Below are positions 1-11,217 of a DNA stretch of 64,000 nt, one piece after another. Position 1 is the first letter of the stretch, and each line of letters starts with the position of its first letter. The position numbers and the translations under genes are program-made. Where the stretch lies: the NCBI RefSeq assembly GCF_032118995.1, contig NC_092666.1, forward strand, positions 12,040,501 through 12,104,500, read 5' to 3'. The notes beneath the pieces were generated by a model that saw nothing but the letters and a program-made list of their open reading frames with translations, searched no databases and was not told where the DNA came from. The DNA is from Asterias amurensis. Taxonomy: Eukaryota > Echinodermata > Asteroidea > Forcipulatida > Asteriidae.

Positions 1-30
1 CCACGATTCAATGTTAAATTCGCACAGGGG

Positions 31-384
31 TTAAAGCCATCGGACGCTTTTGGTAAGCAGTAATGTCCAAAGGCCCACACTTCGTGTATCACAACATTAT
101 ATAAAATAACACACCTGTGAAAATTTAGGCTCAATCAGTCATCGTAGTCGGGAAAACCCACCCTTGTTTCCGCACGTTTCGCCGTGTCATGACATGTGTT
201 TAAAATAAATCCGTAATTCTCGATAGCGAGAATTGATAACTGTTTTAATGTTTTCTCAAAAAGTAAAGCATTTCATGGAATTATATTTCAAGAGAAGTCT
301 TTCACCATTACCTTCTGTAAACCCTGTAAGTTATTTGTAAATATGTGAACTTTTTTTCTGTTCCAAAAGTGTATAACGGCTTTC
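31..384. repeat. Family C palindromic MITE, copy C1
   Basis: The element begins TTAAAGCCATCGG and ends at GTGTATAACGGCTTT, and its two halves are diverged inverted copies of each other. It matches the copies at 5791-6163, 45444-46296 and 61991-62380 along its length. The outer ends are TTAA or near TTAA. No reading frame of its own is seen, so it is a non-autonomous element. It lies upstream of the first exon seen of the coiled-coil gene. Confidence 0.85.
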
Positions 385-508
385 AATATTAATATTTTGT
401 TTGATCCTTACATAAGATAATGCGAGAGCAAATCAGACAGACAGACCGGCTTTAGTGCTTAGAAACTGAGACCTCCATGAAAACTAAAAGATGTTTCGTT
501 TGTTTTAG

Positions 509-3497
509 ATTGATGGAAGAAATCAAGTTTACAGGCAGCTGGATGAACAAAAGAGCTACAATGTAAGAAACCTATCACTCGTTTGCTGATATTCTTTCTG
601 TTTGCAACATAATTTGTAAAACATGATGGCTATCGGTTATTTTACTGGCTCTTATTTTGATTTAAAGGAACACGTTGCCTTGGATCGGTCGAGTTGGTCC
701 TTGAAAAGCCGTTTAAAATAAAATGCATATGGGTAGAAAGATGTTGTAAAAGTAGAATACAATGATCCACACAAACATGCCTCGAAATTGCATGGTTTTC
801 CTTTTACCTCGTCGACTAACACGGTCGGCCATTTATGGGAGTCAAATTTGTGACTCCCATAAATGGCCGACCGTGTTAATTCGCACAGTAAAAGGAAAAC
901 CACGCAATTTCGAGGCAAACTCGTGTGGATCATTGTATTCTACTTTTAAAATATCTTTCCAACCATATGCATTTTATAATAAAAGGGTTACAAACGCTTT
1001 TTATAGACCAACTCGTCCGATCCAAGGCAACGTGTTCCTTTAATAGAGTAATTATAAATTGATATTACAACGTTTGGTAATGACACTGGAAGTTAATGTC
1101 AAAAGAAGAACAGCAGATTTGGATAGCATAATGCATTTTGAGAAACATTTTAATTGGAAGAACTACGGCCATCACTTTTTATTGCCAAACAAATTAAATA
1201 TGTAACGCGTTACCGCGGTAATGCTTCTCAGACGGTAATGCTTCTCAGATTGTGTATTCATTTAGGGGTTGTTTTTTCCTCGTGGACATCGTTCCGGAGT
1301 TTCGGCGATATCTACAAAACACGATCACCTCATGAAACGAAGTTTTCAAATGTTTATTATGTTACAACCATTGTCTCGGTAAATGAAGTTTTCACATGTT
1401 TATTATGTTACAATCATTGTCTTCGTTTATAATATTTTTTTAAACAATATTGCATTAAGACAAATTGCCCCGTAGCAAATCGTGAAACTTGTCTGGCTTC
1501 CATCTTTATTTATTTAGCGAGTCATCGGGCGTCTCCGGGACCGCTACGTCTCCGAGAAGACTGGTGACGAATCTAGCACTACCATAGAGGTCACTAAAGA
1601 GGACATCAGAAACCTGAGGAACGACCTTATTTCATTACGGTAAAAATTGGTTAAGTTTAAAACAAAAGTTACAATGTTACATTAGGACCGCCATGATGTG
1701 TTTTAACGTTACAAAAAGAATGGATCCGAGAAAAAAGACAATTACATTGGAACGGTGACTTGAAACAACACTGTGTGGACGTATACACACTATGCGTTGA
1801 CCCGTGATTTCATTTCACTACAAAAAGGGAAAATTAAAGGACTCCGTTAGGAAATTATAAAGACCTGGGTGCTCCTCAAGGAATTTTGTGTAGAAAGTCT
1901 ATGGGAAGATCTACAGTACAGGGACAATGGAAAGAACAAAAGATGTCTCAACAGGGATGCCAAAAAGGGAATTAATTTTACATTTTTTGTTATGTGATGT
2001 GGAGAGAACAAAGCAATATCCACAGAGTGTATTCAACACAGAGCTGTGAGCAATACGGGGTTCCTTTGTGGAGAGTTTTACACATAGAAAATGAACCCCA
2101 CAAGGGAAGTATTTTGTTCAACCTGGACCCCACAAGAAAGTTTTTTCAGAAAAGAATATTTCTTACAACACTAACTGCATTTCCTCCATAGCCTTAAAGT
2201 TGTTTGTGGGTGTATATGTAAATGTTGTGATTGAGTAAATTGTGCCGCTCGTCAGTACAATCGTTCCCATCAATTTGTACAAGCATCAGCCAATCCAAGA
2301 GTTCTAAGTAAGTTGTCCTTTTTAATTTGTGTCCATCTTTTTGTCGTCAGGTATGAAACATTCCAGAAGTGGCTTCACGTTCACGAACAGTTCGGAACAA
2401 CGAATACCGATTGCCTTCACATTGTTAAACAGTCAGACCCAGTGACAGCAATTCTTGCAAGGACCGGTGACATAGGGTCAGTTCTCGACCAAAACTTGGA
2501 CACTTCGGACGTCCTTAAGTCATCTCTGTGTGAAATCGAAACCGAAGCGGAAGAGAAAATTCAAACCCTATCGGACAAAGTATGCGTACTTTCAGAACAG
2601 GGACAGGCAGCGTCGGCGAAAGTATGCGAACTTTCACAACAGCTGAAGGCGGAGTCGGCGAAAGTAGGGGTACTTTCAAAAGAGGCACGGGCTGCCTCAG
2701 CCAAAGTAGGTGCACTTTCAAAAGAGGCGCAAGCAGCATCGGCGAGAGTAGGCGCTCTTTCACAACAACTACAGGCAGCATCAGCGAAACGTCTGTACAC
2801 ACCACCGGCTCCTGTGGCAATCCCACCCCCTGTTATACCTCAACCAATCCCACCCCCTGTTATACCTAAACCAATCCCACCCCCTGTTATACCTAAACCA
2901 ATCCCACCCCCTGTTATACCTCAACCAATCCCACCCCCTGTTATACCTAAACCAATCCCACCCCCTGTTATACCTAAACCAATTCCAGAACCTTCAACGG
3001 AGACACCCTGCATAGAAATACCCACCCAGCAGATCCCGCTACTTTCAACAGAACCACCCTGCCCGGTCGAAACCATCAACTTCGAGTCTACACCCGCCGA
3101 CAGCTCTTTGCAAACAGTACCCCCACCCATCGTCAACGCATCATCCACAGAGTCTCTTGATGTGCCTTGCGATAATATGCAACCTCAAACTCCTACAATA
3201 ATCTGCAGGGCGCCCTCTTCCGAGGCAATTGGACCACCAGAGTCTCCTGCTCTACCTCTCACCCCGTTTGAAACCTCATCTACGGAAGAGGTTACGCTAA
3301 CGAACGATGACACGGTTCCACCTTCGCCTTCAGAGAGGAGGAACTCTGGACAGTCCGATGGAGGGGTGCATAACATCGTCGTGAAACTTAAAAACAACTT
3401 AGACGCTAAAAAGATCAAATTGAACGTTAAAGATACCGCGAGGAGAACTTCCATGCCCAATATTTCGTTTAATACGAGAAAACCATGGCAGATATGA
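509..3497 (+). CDS. Unrecognised coiled-coil and proline-repeat protein, 3' part (three exons)
   Basis: Exons 509-562, 1518-1639 and 2351-3497 join in frame with GT-AG introns (phase 0, then phase 2). The gene must begin upstream of the window because exon 509-562 has a good acceptor and no start codon. The last exon was chosen from the acceptor at 2350 rather than from an upstream ATG at 2313, which is intronic. The visible protein is about 440 residues. It starts with a basic, charged segment (RVIGRLRDRY), followed by YETFQKWLHVHEQFG and then a coiled-coil of roughly 100 residues made of degenerate 14-residue repeats of the type LSKEAQAASAKVGA. Next come about six copies of a nine-residue unit, PIPPPVIPK or PIPPPVIPQ, and a Ser/Thr/Pro-rich tail with a basic end (RRTSMPNISFNTRKPWQI). 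The proline repeats are encoded by near-identical 27-bp DNA units. I do not recognise the family. A structural or scaffold role is only a guess from the coiled-coil. The family A element at 662-1043 sits in its first visible intron. Confidence 0.75.
662..1043. repeat. Family A long palindrome MITE, copy A1
   Basis: A foldback element whose left arm begins TTAAAGGAACACGTTGCC and whose right arm ends with the reverse complement, GGCAACGTGTTCCTTTAA. The arms are about 185 bp and meet near 840-860 (GACTCCCATAAATGGCCGACC on the right arm). It has two other full copies at 8904-9294 and 45522-45911. TTAA ends suggest a TTAA-targeting transposase of the piggyBac or Kolobok type (inference). Small open frames on both strands are by-products of the palindrome. 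Confidence 0.9.
1640..2350 (+). other. Intron of the coiled-coil gene, no recognised content
   Basis: AT-rich sequence between a donor at 1640 and the acceptor AG at 2349-2350. Nothing recognisable is seen apart from a short A-rich tract. No conserved reading frame. Confidence 0.6.
2824..2990 (+). repeat. In-frame 27-bp coding tandem repeat
   Basis: About six copies of a 27-bp unit containing CCAATCCCACCCCCTGTTAT lie inside the last exon of the coiled-coil gene and encode PIPPPVIPK or PIPPPVIPQ. The copies are almost identical at the DNA level, third positions included, so they spread recently and copy number is likely to vary between alleles. Confidence 0.9.
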
Positions 3498-3555
3498 AGT
3501 TGTATCCAAATATGTTTTTTATGTTATTTCTAGATCTTGGTAATTATTATCAAAG

Positions 3556-3715
3556 CCAAACGAACTGAGAAGCTGGTGAAGAAGTTTCAGTTTTATATGT
3601 AGGAGGAAAATCGCAGAGATTTATTCCAAGGGAAACCCACTCAGTCAAGTAGGGACTGAAAAACCAACACACAAAGTGCTCCCGGTGGGATTCTAACCGG
3701 GTATGGAAAGGTTGA
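3556..3715 (-). mobile_element. tRNA-derived SINE, type D, fragment
   Basis: Similar over most of its length to 25085-25320 (shared block GAAGTTTCAGTTTTATATGT, and a block ending in AGGGACT). It carries a B-box-like motif in reverse orientation, GGTGGGATTCTAACCGGG. No protein. Confidence 0.55.
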
Positions 3716-3719
3716 AGAA

Positions 3720-3895
3720 GCGAGCAAAGAGTGGGTTCGTGTCCCAGTCGTGCCACTAGTGTTCTTGCTGGGTTAGATGCTTGACTAAAGTTACTTTGAA
3801 CTTCGGATGGGAAAGCCGTATCTCGCGAGGATTTTTATAGTGCGTGTAAAATAACCCAGAACACTTGTCGTGGAAGAGTACAGGGTTACATCCTG
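3720..3895 (+). mobile_element. Diverged Leu-type tRNA SINE fragment
   Basis: Keeps the order of blocks found in the better SINE at 16766: GTGGGTTCGTGTCCCAGTCG (B-box region), a block CTTCGGATGGGA, then GTGCGTGTAAAATAACCCAG and GTACAGGGTTACATCCTGTG. The head is missing or fused to the type D fragment just upstream. It is old and decayed. Confidence 0.5.
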
Positions 3896-3900
3896 TGTTT

Positions 3901-4173
3901 ATGGTTGACACGACTAACATGTTTACAAGTGTACTCGGTATGGTTGACACGACTAACATGTTTACAAGTGTACTCGGTATGGTTGACACGACTAACATGT
4001 TTACAAGTGTACTCGGTATGGTTGACACGACTAACATGTTTACAAGTGTACTCGGTATGGTTGACACGACTAACATGTTTACAAGTTTACTCGGTATGGT
4101 TGACACGACTAACATGTTTACAAGTGTACTCGGTATGGTTGACACGACTAACATGTTTACAAGTTTACTCGGG
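3901..4173. repeat. 39-bp minisatellite, seven copies
   Basis: Seven head-to-tail copies of a unit starting ATGGTTGACACGACTAACAT, at 3901, 3940, 3979, 4018, 4057, 4096 and 4135, differing only by a G/T change near the end of some units. Because 39 is a multiple of three, long open frames appear on both strands; they are not genes. Confidence 0.97.
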
Positions 4174-4240
4174 ATTGCGAACGAATTGAGTAGTTATAGG
4201 CTCACTCTGAAGGCATCATTGGTTTCACTACAAGGAGTAT

Positions 4241-4600
4241 TTAAAGTCAAAGACTAGCCTTCATGGTGTATCTGAACATATGCACACAATTACAAACCTG
4301 TGAAAATTTGAGCTCAATCGGTCATCAAAGTTGCGAGATAACAATGAACGAAAAACAACCCTTGTCACACGAAACTGTGTGTATTTAGATGGCTGATTTC
4401 TAGACCTCAAGTTCTAAATCTGAGGTCTCGAAATCAAATTTGTGGAAAATTACTTCTTTCTTGAAAAACTATGGCACTTTAGAGGGATTCGTTTTTCACA
4501 TTGTTTTATACCACCAACCTCTCCCCATTACTCGTTACCAAGTAAGGTTTTATGCCAATACTTATTTTAAGTAATTACCAATAGTGTCCACTGCCTTTAA
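4241..4600. repeat. Family B palindromic MITE, copy B1
   Basis: Matches the high-copy family B element, in the orientation ending AATAGTGTCCACTGCCTTTAA. The 5' end is shortened. Other copies or parts lie at 10451, 15206, 37478, 37867, 43050, 45100, 49270, 51832, 54050, 54274, 57486, 58482, 59022 and 61111. Confidence 0.85.
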
Positions 4601-5790
4601 TAATTATTTTAACTGTAACAATTGACTGGGAGAAAGCAGTTCATTTAAATCTATCTATAATTATGAAATGTTAGTATTAATATCATAACTTTTATGATCA
4701 TGAAGGGAAAAAAGTTGTTTTGCAGGCATTTGATGTTTTGGCTTCGGCCCATGGCTGGTTTTCCGTTGGGGTAGCAAGAATAGACAATGGGATGGACTCT
4801 TTATAACAATCAATTTGCATCGTGGATTAAGAATATTATTGTGGGTTTTACATATACACCGAGTGCACTGTATACTCGGTGCTATCCCGAGTTCTGTGAA
4901 AACAATCACAGGCTTAATGTTTGGGCAAGTTTCTTGTTCTGGGTTTAGGTCTTGTTTCAGAGACTAATGTACTGTTGTTTCAAGTAAATTGATTATATTT
5001 TTTCATAACAATGGAAACTTATTTTAATCCAATAAAACAATTTAGTAGGAAACAGTTTCTATTAAAATTGTATGGGGATTTAAACAAACATGTTTATTTT
5101 ATCGCGCAGTGACGCAATGAATTAAATTAAGTCAGAAAAGTGTCTGTTATCATTTGTTGTATTCATTAAACGAAAATTATGTTTTAACTCGGTCAATGAA
5201 CCTTGTAATTAAAATAAATTAAAAAGAAGCCCTAAGAGTGTTCGTCGGAAATGTTATACGTATAAAGAATGCACTCATTACATACACGAAAGAACATATC
5301 TGATGCACCCTTTTTTTAACTCATTATTTAAACAAAAAAACGACTTTTTTGCAACTGGGTCGGAGTAATAGCGCCCTCTAGTGTTGATATTGTTAGAGAC
5401 TATGCCTATGAACAATCTGAACCCCCCCCCCCCCCCCTCCACTAAAGGGGACGTCCACCATGTAGACATCAATATTGCACACCGTGTCATATCATCGACT
5501 TTTATGGACAAACGAATGTTTTGGGAACGACGCCAAAGATCAACAATTCAGCAATCAACAATTACACACGTACTACTTCCATATACGACCGTTACGTCGG
5601 TCCACGGCACATACATACGACAAAAATGCAAAATAAAGATGAAATCGTTGCGTGTTTCACCATTCAGTTGACAGTGACTACATGCTGTTATGAAGTGGCA
5701 TCATTAACATGCCACCGTAGCCTTGTTGATAGTGTATAATGATGACATTGACTGTGAATTTAACCACTTTCAGCAAATGCATGGTATTCC
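4601..5790. other. Intergenic, nothing recognised
   Basis: AT-rich sequence with a poly-C run near 5422-5438. Short open frames here have no family resemblance. No promoter, RNA gene or exon is supported. Confidence 0.6.
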
Positions 5791-6163
5791 TTAAAGCCAT
5801 TATACACTTTCGGTAAACAGTAATGTCCAAGTCCCACACTTCGTATATCACAACTTATATATAAAATAACAAACCAGTGAAAATTTAGGCTCAATCGGTC
5901 ATCGGAGTCGGGAGAAAATAACGGGGAAAACCCACCCTTCTATCCGCGCGTTTCGCCGTGTCATGACATGTGTTCAAAATAAATCCGTAATTGTCGCTAG
6001 TGAGAATTTAAATTGTTTTACTGTTTTCTCAAAAAGTAAAGCATTTCATGGATTAATATTTCAAGAGAAGTCTTTCACCATTACCTTCTGTAAACCCTGT
6101 AAATTATTTGTAAATCTGTGAACTTTTTTTTTTTTCTGTACCGAAAGTGTATAATGGCTTTAA
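5791..6163. repeat. Family C palindromic MITE, copy C2
   Basis: A near full-length copy from TTAAAGCCATTATACACTTT to the inverted end AAAGTGTATAATGGCTTTAA. Both ends keep TTAA. It shares with family B the internal block for a CACAGG-rich segment (see C4), so B and C are distant relatives. Confidence 0.9.
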
Positions 6164-6896
6164 GGTGGGATACAAAGTAACGTTGGTGGCGTCACACTGC
6201 GTCACCGTCCCGTAAGGTCAACAAGCGAAATGGAATACCCTCGGGCTAATACAATCATGGTACAATGCACTACAACACACAACAAGATATGCATCAATGG
6301 AGCAAACGGAAAACCTACCTAATATTATGTGTAACAAGTTCAAGGTCTCGAATTGGTACAACGTCTATTCAATCAGAGTTGTGGTTATTGTATTGTGCAC
6401 TTGATTTGCTCATGCAGTGCTCCAAACAAACACATTGTTCGTAACACCCTGTACTTCACCCTGTACTTCATGTGGAATCAACTATTGAACCGCAGTTCAC
6501 ATTGCGTGTTGTAGCCTATTAGGACACTCGGATGGGAATCCACCAGCTAAACTTTACAGCATGTAGAACTTTTGCACGGTAAAACTTCACCCACAGGTGA
6601 GTGTAGTTTTTAGATTTTCAGCAAACACTTTACATTTATTATGAAAGTCGTTGCTTTGGGATCTATATGTTATTAAGATTTCAATGGGAGTCGCAATGAA
6701 TGTATAAAGGCCATGCCACACGAGGCATGACAATCAGTTCCAGACAACCTATAATATTAATATATAAAAAACATAGAATTCGTATTAAGTTTTTGCATTA
6801 CTTTTGCAGGGGATGGTATTTTTACACCTGGAAGAATGTCGATCTCTTGTGTCGCCAACGTGTCACTCTTGCATGCAGCACTATCATTGCCTCAAA
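6164..6896. other. Intergenic, nothing recognised
   Basis: No gene, RNA or clear repeat recognised. Mixed composition. Confidence 0.5.
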
Positions 6897-7137
6897 AGCC
6901 CGGTTCACACGAGAGCAATTTACAAGGGTCCCTTGTTAAATTGTAGCATGGTTGTTAAATGTTACAAAATGTACCTAGTGTGAAAGGACTAAAGTTGTTT
7001 CCACTGTCCAAGTTCTCATGCAAAATCTTGTCAGTTATTATAATTGCTACATTTTACAACCACGTTAAAATTAAGCAAGGGACCCAAGTTATTTGTTGGA
7101 GTTTCATGTAAAAAGTGCCGTGTGTGACATGGCCCAT
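6897..7137. repeat. Inverted-repeat MITE with CGGTTCACAC end
   Basis: The left part contains CCCGGTTCACACGAGAGCAA and AAGGGTCCCTTG; the right part contains CAAGGGACCC and ends with GTGTGACATGGCC. A related segment lies at about 17510-17620 (GCGTTCACACGACAAC ... AACAAGGGATCCTTGC). No coding capacity. Family unknown. Confidence 0.55.
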
Positions 7138-7399
7138 AACGACACCCTTCTTTATAACACGAAACTAGTTGGAAAGGGAGGCCAAGCCATTGAGAAACAA
7201 GACACAATAGTTTGTAAACTTCTGACAAAGTCATGCTTCGGCTGTCGCTGATACTCTAGACAAGCCCCAAAGCTAGCTTTCTCCCGCATAATAATCTTAA
7301 AGATAACGTACCCTTTGCTTCATGGAACTATTCAGTTGTTTTAATCATATAAGAATGTAGATTCATACGATAAAACCAACTTGTGAAAAGGATTTAATT

Positions 7400-7620
7400 T
7401 CAAAAGGTGGTAGCGTTTTCGAGATTATCACAAAAAAATCTTGAGTGGTTATGATCTGTAATTTGAATACACAATCTGAGAAACGTTTGACGGTAACGTT
7501 TCTCAAAATTCAGTTTTGGGGATAAAAAAGGTTATATCTTTTTCATAAACTACTTTACTTTGTAATGAGTGGTCCCAACGTTTACCTAAACCCTTTCAAA
7601 AGTATTTGATTAATACAAAT
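7400..7620. repeat. Dispersed repeat with GGTGGTAGCGTTTT block
   Basis: Similar to 48666-48900: both start AAAGGTGGTAGCGTTTTTGAGATT (allowing changes) and continue with a TGGTTATGA block and an AATACACAA block. The function and class are unknown. Confidence 0.5.
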
Positions 7621-7651
7621 TGTACAAATTTTACATTATTTTAATATTTGG

Positions 7652-7910
7652 GCAATCAGGTTGGCTCAGTGGTTTCGTTTCTACCCTGTATTTCACCTCT
7701 TTGTACCGAGCGGGTTCGACACCCAAACCGAAGTCTTGAGATAGGGGTTTTCCCTTTTTTGTTTGGGGTTTGCCTCCTTCGTCTAAAACCGAAATTCCTT
7801 CATTGTATACTCCTAACGGGGCGGTATTTATGTTGTTGTGTTCTGCTGACTAATCCATATTCAGACACAAAGGCTGCCACCGAATCTTTCACGCACACGT
7901 TTTATTTCAT
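7652..7910 (+). mobile_element. tRNA-derived SINE, second type
   Basis: The head has an A-box-like GGTTGGCTCAGTGG and a B-box-like GAGCGGGTTCGACACCC at tRNA-like spacing. The body runs to about 7910 and is followed by a T-rich tract (7963-7983). No reading frame. It differs from the Leu-type SINE at 16766. Confidence 0.65.
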
Positions 7911-8450
7911 ATTAATAGGTTGAACCATGGAGGAATGTTAGGCGTTTCCGCCAACGTCCTTTTTTTTTTTTTTTTTTTTTTTTACATTACCCTTTGTTGT
8001 TAAAATTATTAATTATTTTGCTTATTTTGTGTGAAAGTTTGTATTTTTTAGTTTCATTTTGATGCTATAGTGCACTTTTTCGGATTTCACTTTCACGCTC
8101 TATGGTTGACAGTGAGGGCATGCACTGTTGCTTCCAATCGGAGTGTTTCGACCGATATAGTTTTGGTCTATTATTTTCACATGATGTCATATCCGGTATT
8201 GGCCAAACACCAGCAGCCTTATCTTTGTACATTTTTGCTTCATCCGTTTCCGTGTTAATAAGCTTGTTGTTTAAAGAATTGACAAAACTATAGTAAACAC
8301 ACCACTCTCAAGCATTTAGTCGTGAACACTGCATGTGGAAACACTATTAACGCAATGACGATGGCGTACGGGAGTTTGATACAGAGTAAGTGCTTAGGCA
8401 AGTTTGTTTTCTGTATTCGTTTGTTGGTTGAAGTTTTGGTGTATCTATTT

Positions 8451-8495
8451 GTTGTTGTTGTTGTTGTTGTTCTTGTTGTTGTGGTGGTGGTGGTT
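8451..8495. repeat. (TTG)n microsatellite
   Basis: A run of TTG and GTT triplets grading into GGTGGTGG. Simple sequence only. Confidence 0.9.
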
Positions 8496-8611
8496 AGTGT
8501 TCCTGATTTTTGTTTATACTGTGAGTGTTTTTGTTTTGTTTTCCCCTGCTGCCGGCTGAGTGTAATGAGACCGAACCACTGGGACAGACTGAGTTTATGT
8601 GCCTAAACTCA

Positions 8612-8770
8612 TGGAGGGCCCAATTTCATAGAGCTGCTTGACCACAAAAAGCACAACAAAATTAGGTTTAACAAAATAAGGTAACCATCCTAAATACCAT
8701 TCCATGTATGTGTTTGGTATCCTACTTGCTTTTGCTTAGCAGAAATTTATGTGAAGCAATTTGCTACGCA
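8612..8770. repeat. Family E MITE with GGGCCCAATTTCATAGAG end
   Basis: Begins GGGCCCAATTTCATAGAGCTGCTT and carries the AGCA-rich start typical of this family. Related copies are at 35756-35990, 38572-38765 and 61413-61642. The inner and right parts are diverged here. Confidence 0.6.
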
Positions 8771-8903
8771 TCTCCCAAGACTTTGGGCCGTTATGTAGCA
8801 GTACATGTTCGGTTTGCGGTGTGTTACGGCAAACCACCCCATCTTGCAATGCCTCAAGTCCAAGTACCCATGTAGTAATGGAATTGTTACAAGGTAGTAT
8901 TGC

Positions 8904-9294
8904 TTAAAGGAACACGTTGCAATGGATCGGTCGAGTTGGTATTTGAAAAGTGTTTTGTGACCGTTTGTTATAAAATGCATATGGTTAGAAAGAGGATGTA
9001 AAAGTAGAATACAATGATCTACACAAATATGCCTCGAAATTGCATGGTTTTCTTTTTACCTCGTCGACTAACACGGTCGGCCATTTATGGGAGTCAAATT
9101 TTTGACTCCCATAAGTGGCCGACCGTGATAGTTCGCGACGTAAAAAGAAAACCGTGCAATTTTGAGTGATACTTGTGTGGATCATTATATTCTACTTTTA
9201 AAACATCTTTCTAACCATATACATTTCATAACAAACGGTTACAAACGCTTTTTATAGGCCAACTCGTCCGATCCAAGGCAACGTGTTCCTTTAA
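8904..9294. repeat. Family A long palindrome MITE, copy A2
   Basis: Full-length foldback element with TTAAAGGAACACGTTGC at the left and GCAACGTGTTCCTTTAA at the right. The arms differ by scattered substitutions from each other and from A1 and A3. Confidence 0.9.
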
Positions 9295-9863
9295 TGGTTT
9301 TTACTAATCCCAATTTAAATCCGCATTACAAACATATTAATACAATCATAGCCCATAATCAACAAGTAGGAAAAAGTGAAACATAGTGCCTTTATGCTGT
9401 TCCCTACATACAATAGCAATAACTGGGGCAGGACGAGGACAAAACAAAACAATGACAGAGGCCAGAAAGATAGATGATGACTGTTTTACCAACTTATCAA
9501 AACAGTATCGTATGACTGATGTATCTATTCTAATTTCTTTGGGCATTACACCAGTCGGTATACCTTATTTAACCTCGGCCCTTCTACGGCAAAGCAACCC
9601 AAACTGTGTTTTTGATAATAATATCATTTCTTTGTGAAATTGAAAGCGCTTTTAAAGTTTCGAAAGCATAATGATACTGTGCATGGGTGTGAATTTACCA
9701 TATCCTGCTCTTTTTTACACTTTCGTTCCGTTTGTATGGCAAAACAGAGTTGATCTCTGAGACTTGCTTGCATTAAAAATTTCAATTATCGAGTTAGGTT
9801 GTTTGTGTGGTTGTGGTCTACGAGCGAATACTCTTTTTTATAGGGTCAATGCCTCTCGGCGTG
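9295..9863. other. Intergenic, nothing recognised
   Basis: No gene, RNA or known repeat recognised. Confidence 0.5.
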
Positions 9864-9922
9864 TAGCCCTGGCGGCCTTACACTTTCGTTTTGTACTACA
9901 AAAAGAGTCCTATATAGGGCTA
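9864..9922. mobile_element. 59-bp micro-MITE with TAGCCCT/AGGGCTA ends
   Basis: The element starts TAGCCCTGGCGGCCTTACAC and ends TATATAGGGCTA. It is flanked by CTCGGCGTG on the left and CTCGGCATG on the right, a 9-bp target-site duplication with one mismatch. Related copies are at 27306-27386 and 46060-46113, with a partial copy at 35503-35551. The 9-bp duplication fits Mutator-like elements (inference). Confidence 0.75.
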
Positions 9923-10450
9923 CTCGGCATGGGGATTATGCAAAACATAGTAATTCGCTCTACAGGTATTGTATGCGTTACTATCAAAGATTATAGATGC
10001 GGAATTGAAGCTGTATCTATTGTTGGAACGTGAAATACGCATGGGCGCCATTTCAGCAAGTGAATGTTTCCCATTGATAGGAATGGTCTTTGTCTGCACT
10101 GAACTGCACTGATCTATTGTTGTATCAAAAGAGTTACTTGCCGAAATGGCATCCAGTGGGATTTCACATTTCAGCCCGAGTTCCGCGCTCTATAATCTTT
10201 GGTTACTATGCAGTCAGAGAGTGCAGTTACAAATAATTAGAATGTCGATATTTCTCCATTTCGAATGCACATCTAAAGTTTTAAGCACGAGCAAAACATT
10301 CTGGCCGGCCACAATTACGAATAGGCCCAAACGCACCCAGAATTCAGTCAGATATTTTAGAATGCACTTCGAACATCCAAGAATAAACACAGAATATTCA
10401 TTCCGATGGCATTCCGGTTCATTCTGTATCTGGTGAGACTAACAAGAGTA
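9923..10450. other. Intergenic, nothing recognised
   Basis: No supported gene or repeat. A 96-codon open frame at 10146 has no recognisable features. Confidence 0.5.
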
Positions 10451-10812
10451 TTAAAGGGAAGGTACACCTTTGGTAATTGTCAAAGACCAGTCTTCTCACT
10501 TGGTGTATCCCAACATAAGCATAAAATAACAAGCCTGTGAAATTTGGTCATCGAAGTTGCGAGAAATTGATGAGAGAAAAACACCCTTGTTGGACGAATT
10601 TGTGTGGTTTCAGATAGGAATAAAAGACTTCTGGCTAATTTTTTTATTATTTTAGTGAGAAATTACCTCTTTCTCAAAATCTATGCTACTTCAGAGGGAT
10701 CAGTTTCTCACTATGTTTTATACAATCAACAGCTCTCCAATGCTCGTTACCAAGTCAGTTTTTAAGTTAATATTTGTTTTGAGTAATTACCAAACGTGTA
10801 CCTTCCCTTTAA
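10451..10812. repeat. Family B palindromic MITE, copy B2
   Basis: Starts TTAAAGGGAAGGTACACCTT and ends AACGTGTACCTTCCCTTTAA, a clear terminal inverted repeat with TTAA at both ends. This copy has a distinct terminal sequence compared with the CACTGCCTTTAA subfamily. Confidence 0.85.
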
Positions 10813-10920
10813 GCATTACACATCAACAGCTCTCCAATGCTCGTTACCAAGTCAGTTTTTAAGTTAATATTTGTTTTGAGTAATTACCAAACGTGTACCT
10901 TCCCTTTAAGCATTACACAT
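10727..10920. repeat. Direct tandem duplication of a 97-bp block
   Basis: The block from about ATCAACAGCTCTCCAATGCT to AAGCATTACAC occurs twice head to tail with no differences seen. It covers the right end of B2 and a few flanking bases. Either a very recent duplication or an assembly artefact. Confidence 0.85.
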
Positions 10921-11217
10921 TTCGGCATAAGGCCCTATAAGGATTCCTTTATTTTACTTCCTATTGTCAACACGTGTACCTATACGGGGTGTCACCTATG
11001 TACGATTTTATTCGGGGTGGTTCACTCATGTTGAACTTTTAAAAGATTTAACCTGGGCGTTGAGAGTCAAGCAAAACAACGATGTGAACCACGGAACCAG
11101 ATTCTCGTTTGATAGTGTGTGCCTGGAATTATTTTGTGCAAAAAACACATGCTGTAGCCCTACACGTTATTTTGATTGCAGATTCGAAGGGTGCTAGCAT
11201 AATATGCCATATAGGGC

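Noticed and set aside
652-1043. Small mirrored proteins encoded on both strands of the family A element
   Set aside because: The two frames are the same peptide text because the DNA is a palindrome. The same happens at 8985-9185 and 45497-45978.
2561-2826. Open frames opposite and overlapping the coiled-coil exon
   Set aside because: Shadow frames of the repetitive coding sequence on the plus strand, which has splice-site support and normal codon pattern.
3756-4257. Repetitive open frames on both strands around the 39-bp units
   Set aside because: The unit length is a multiple of three, so frames stay open by arithmetic. There is no start context, splice signal or family resemblance.
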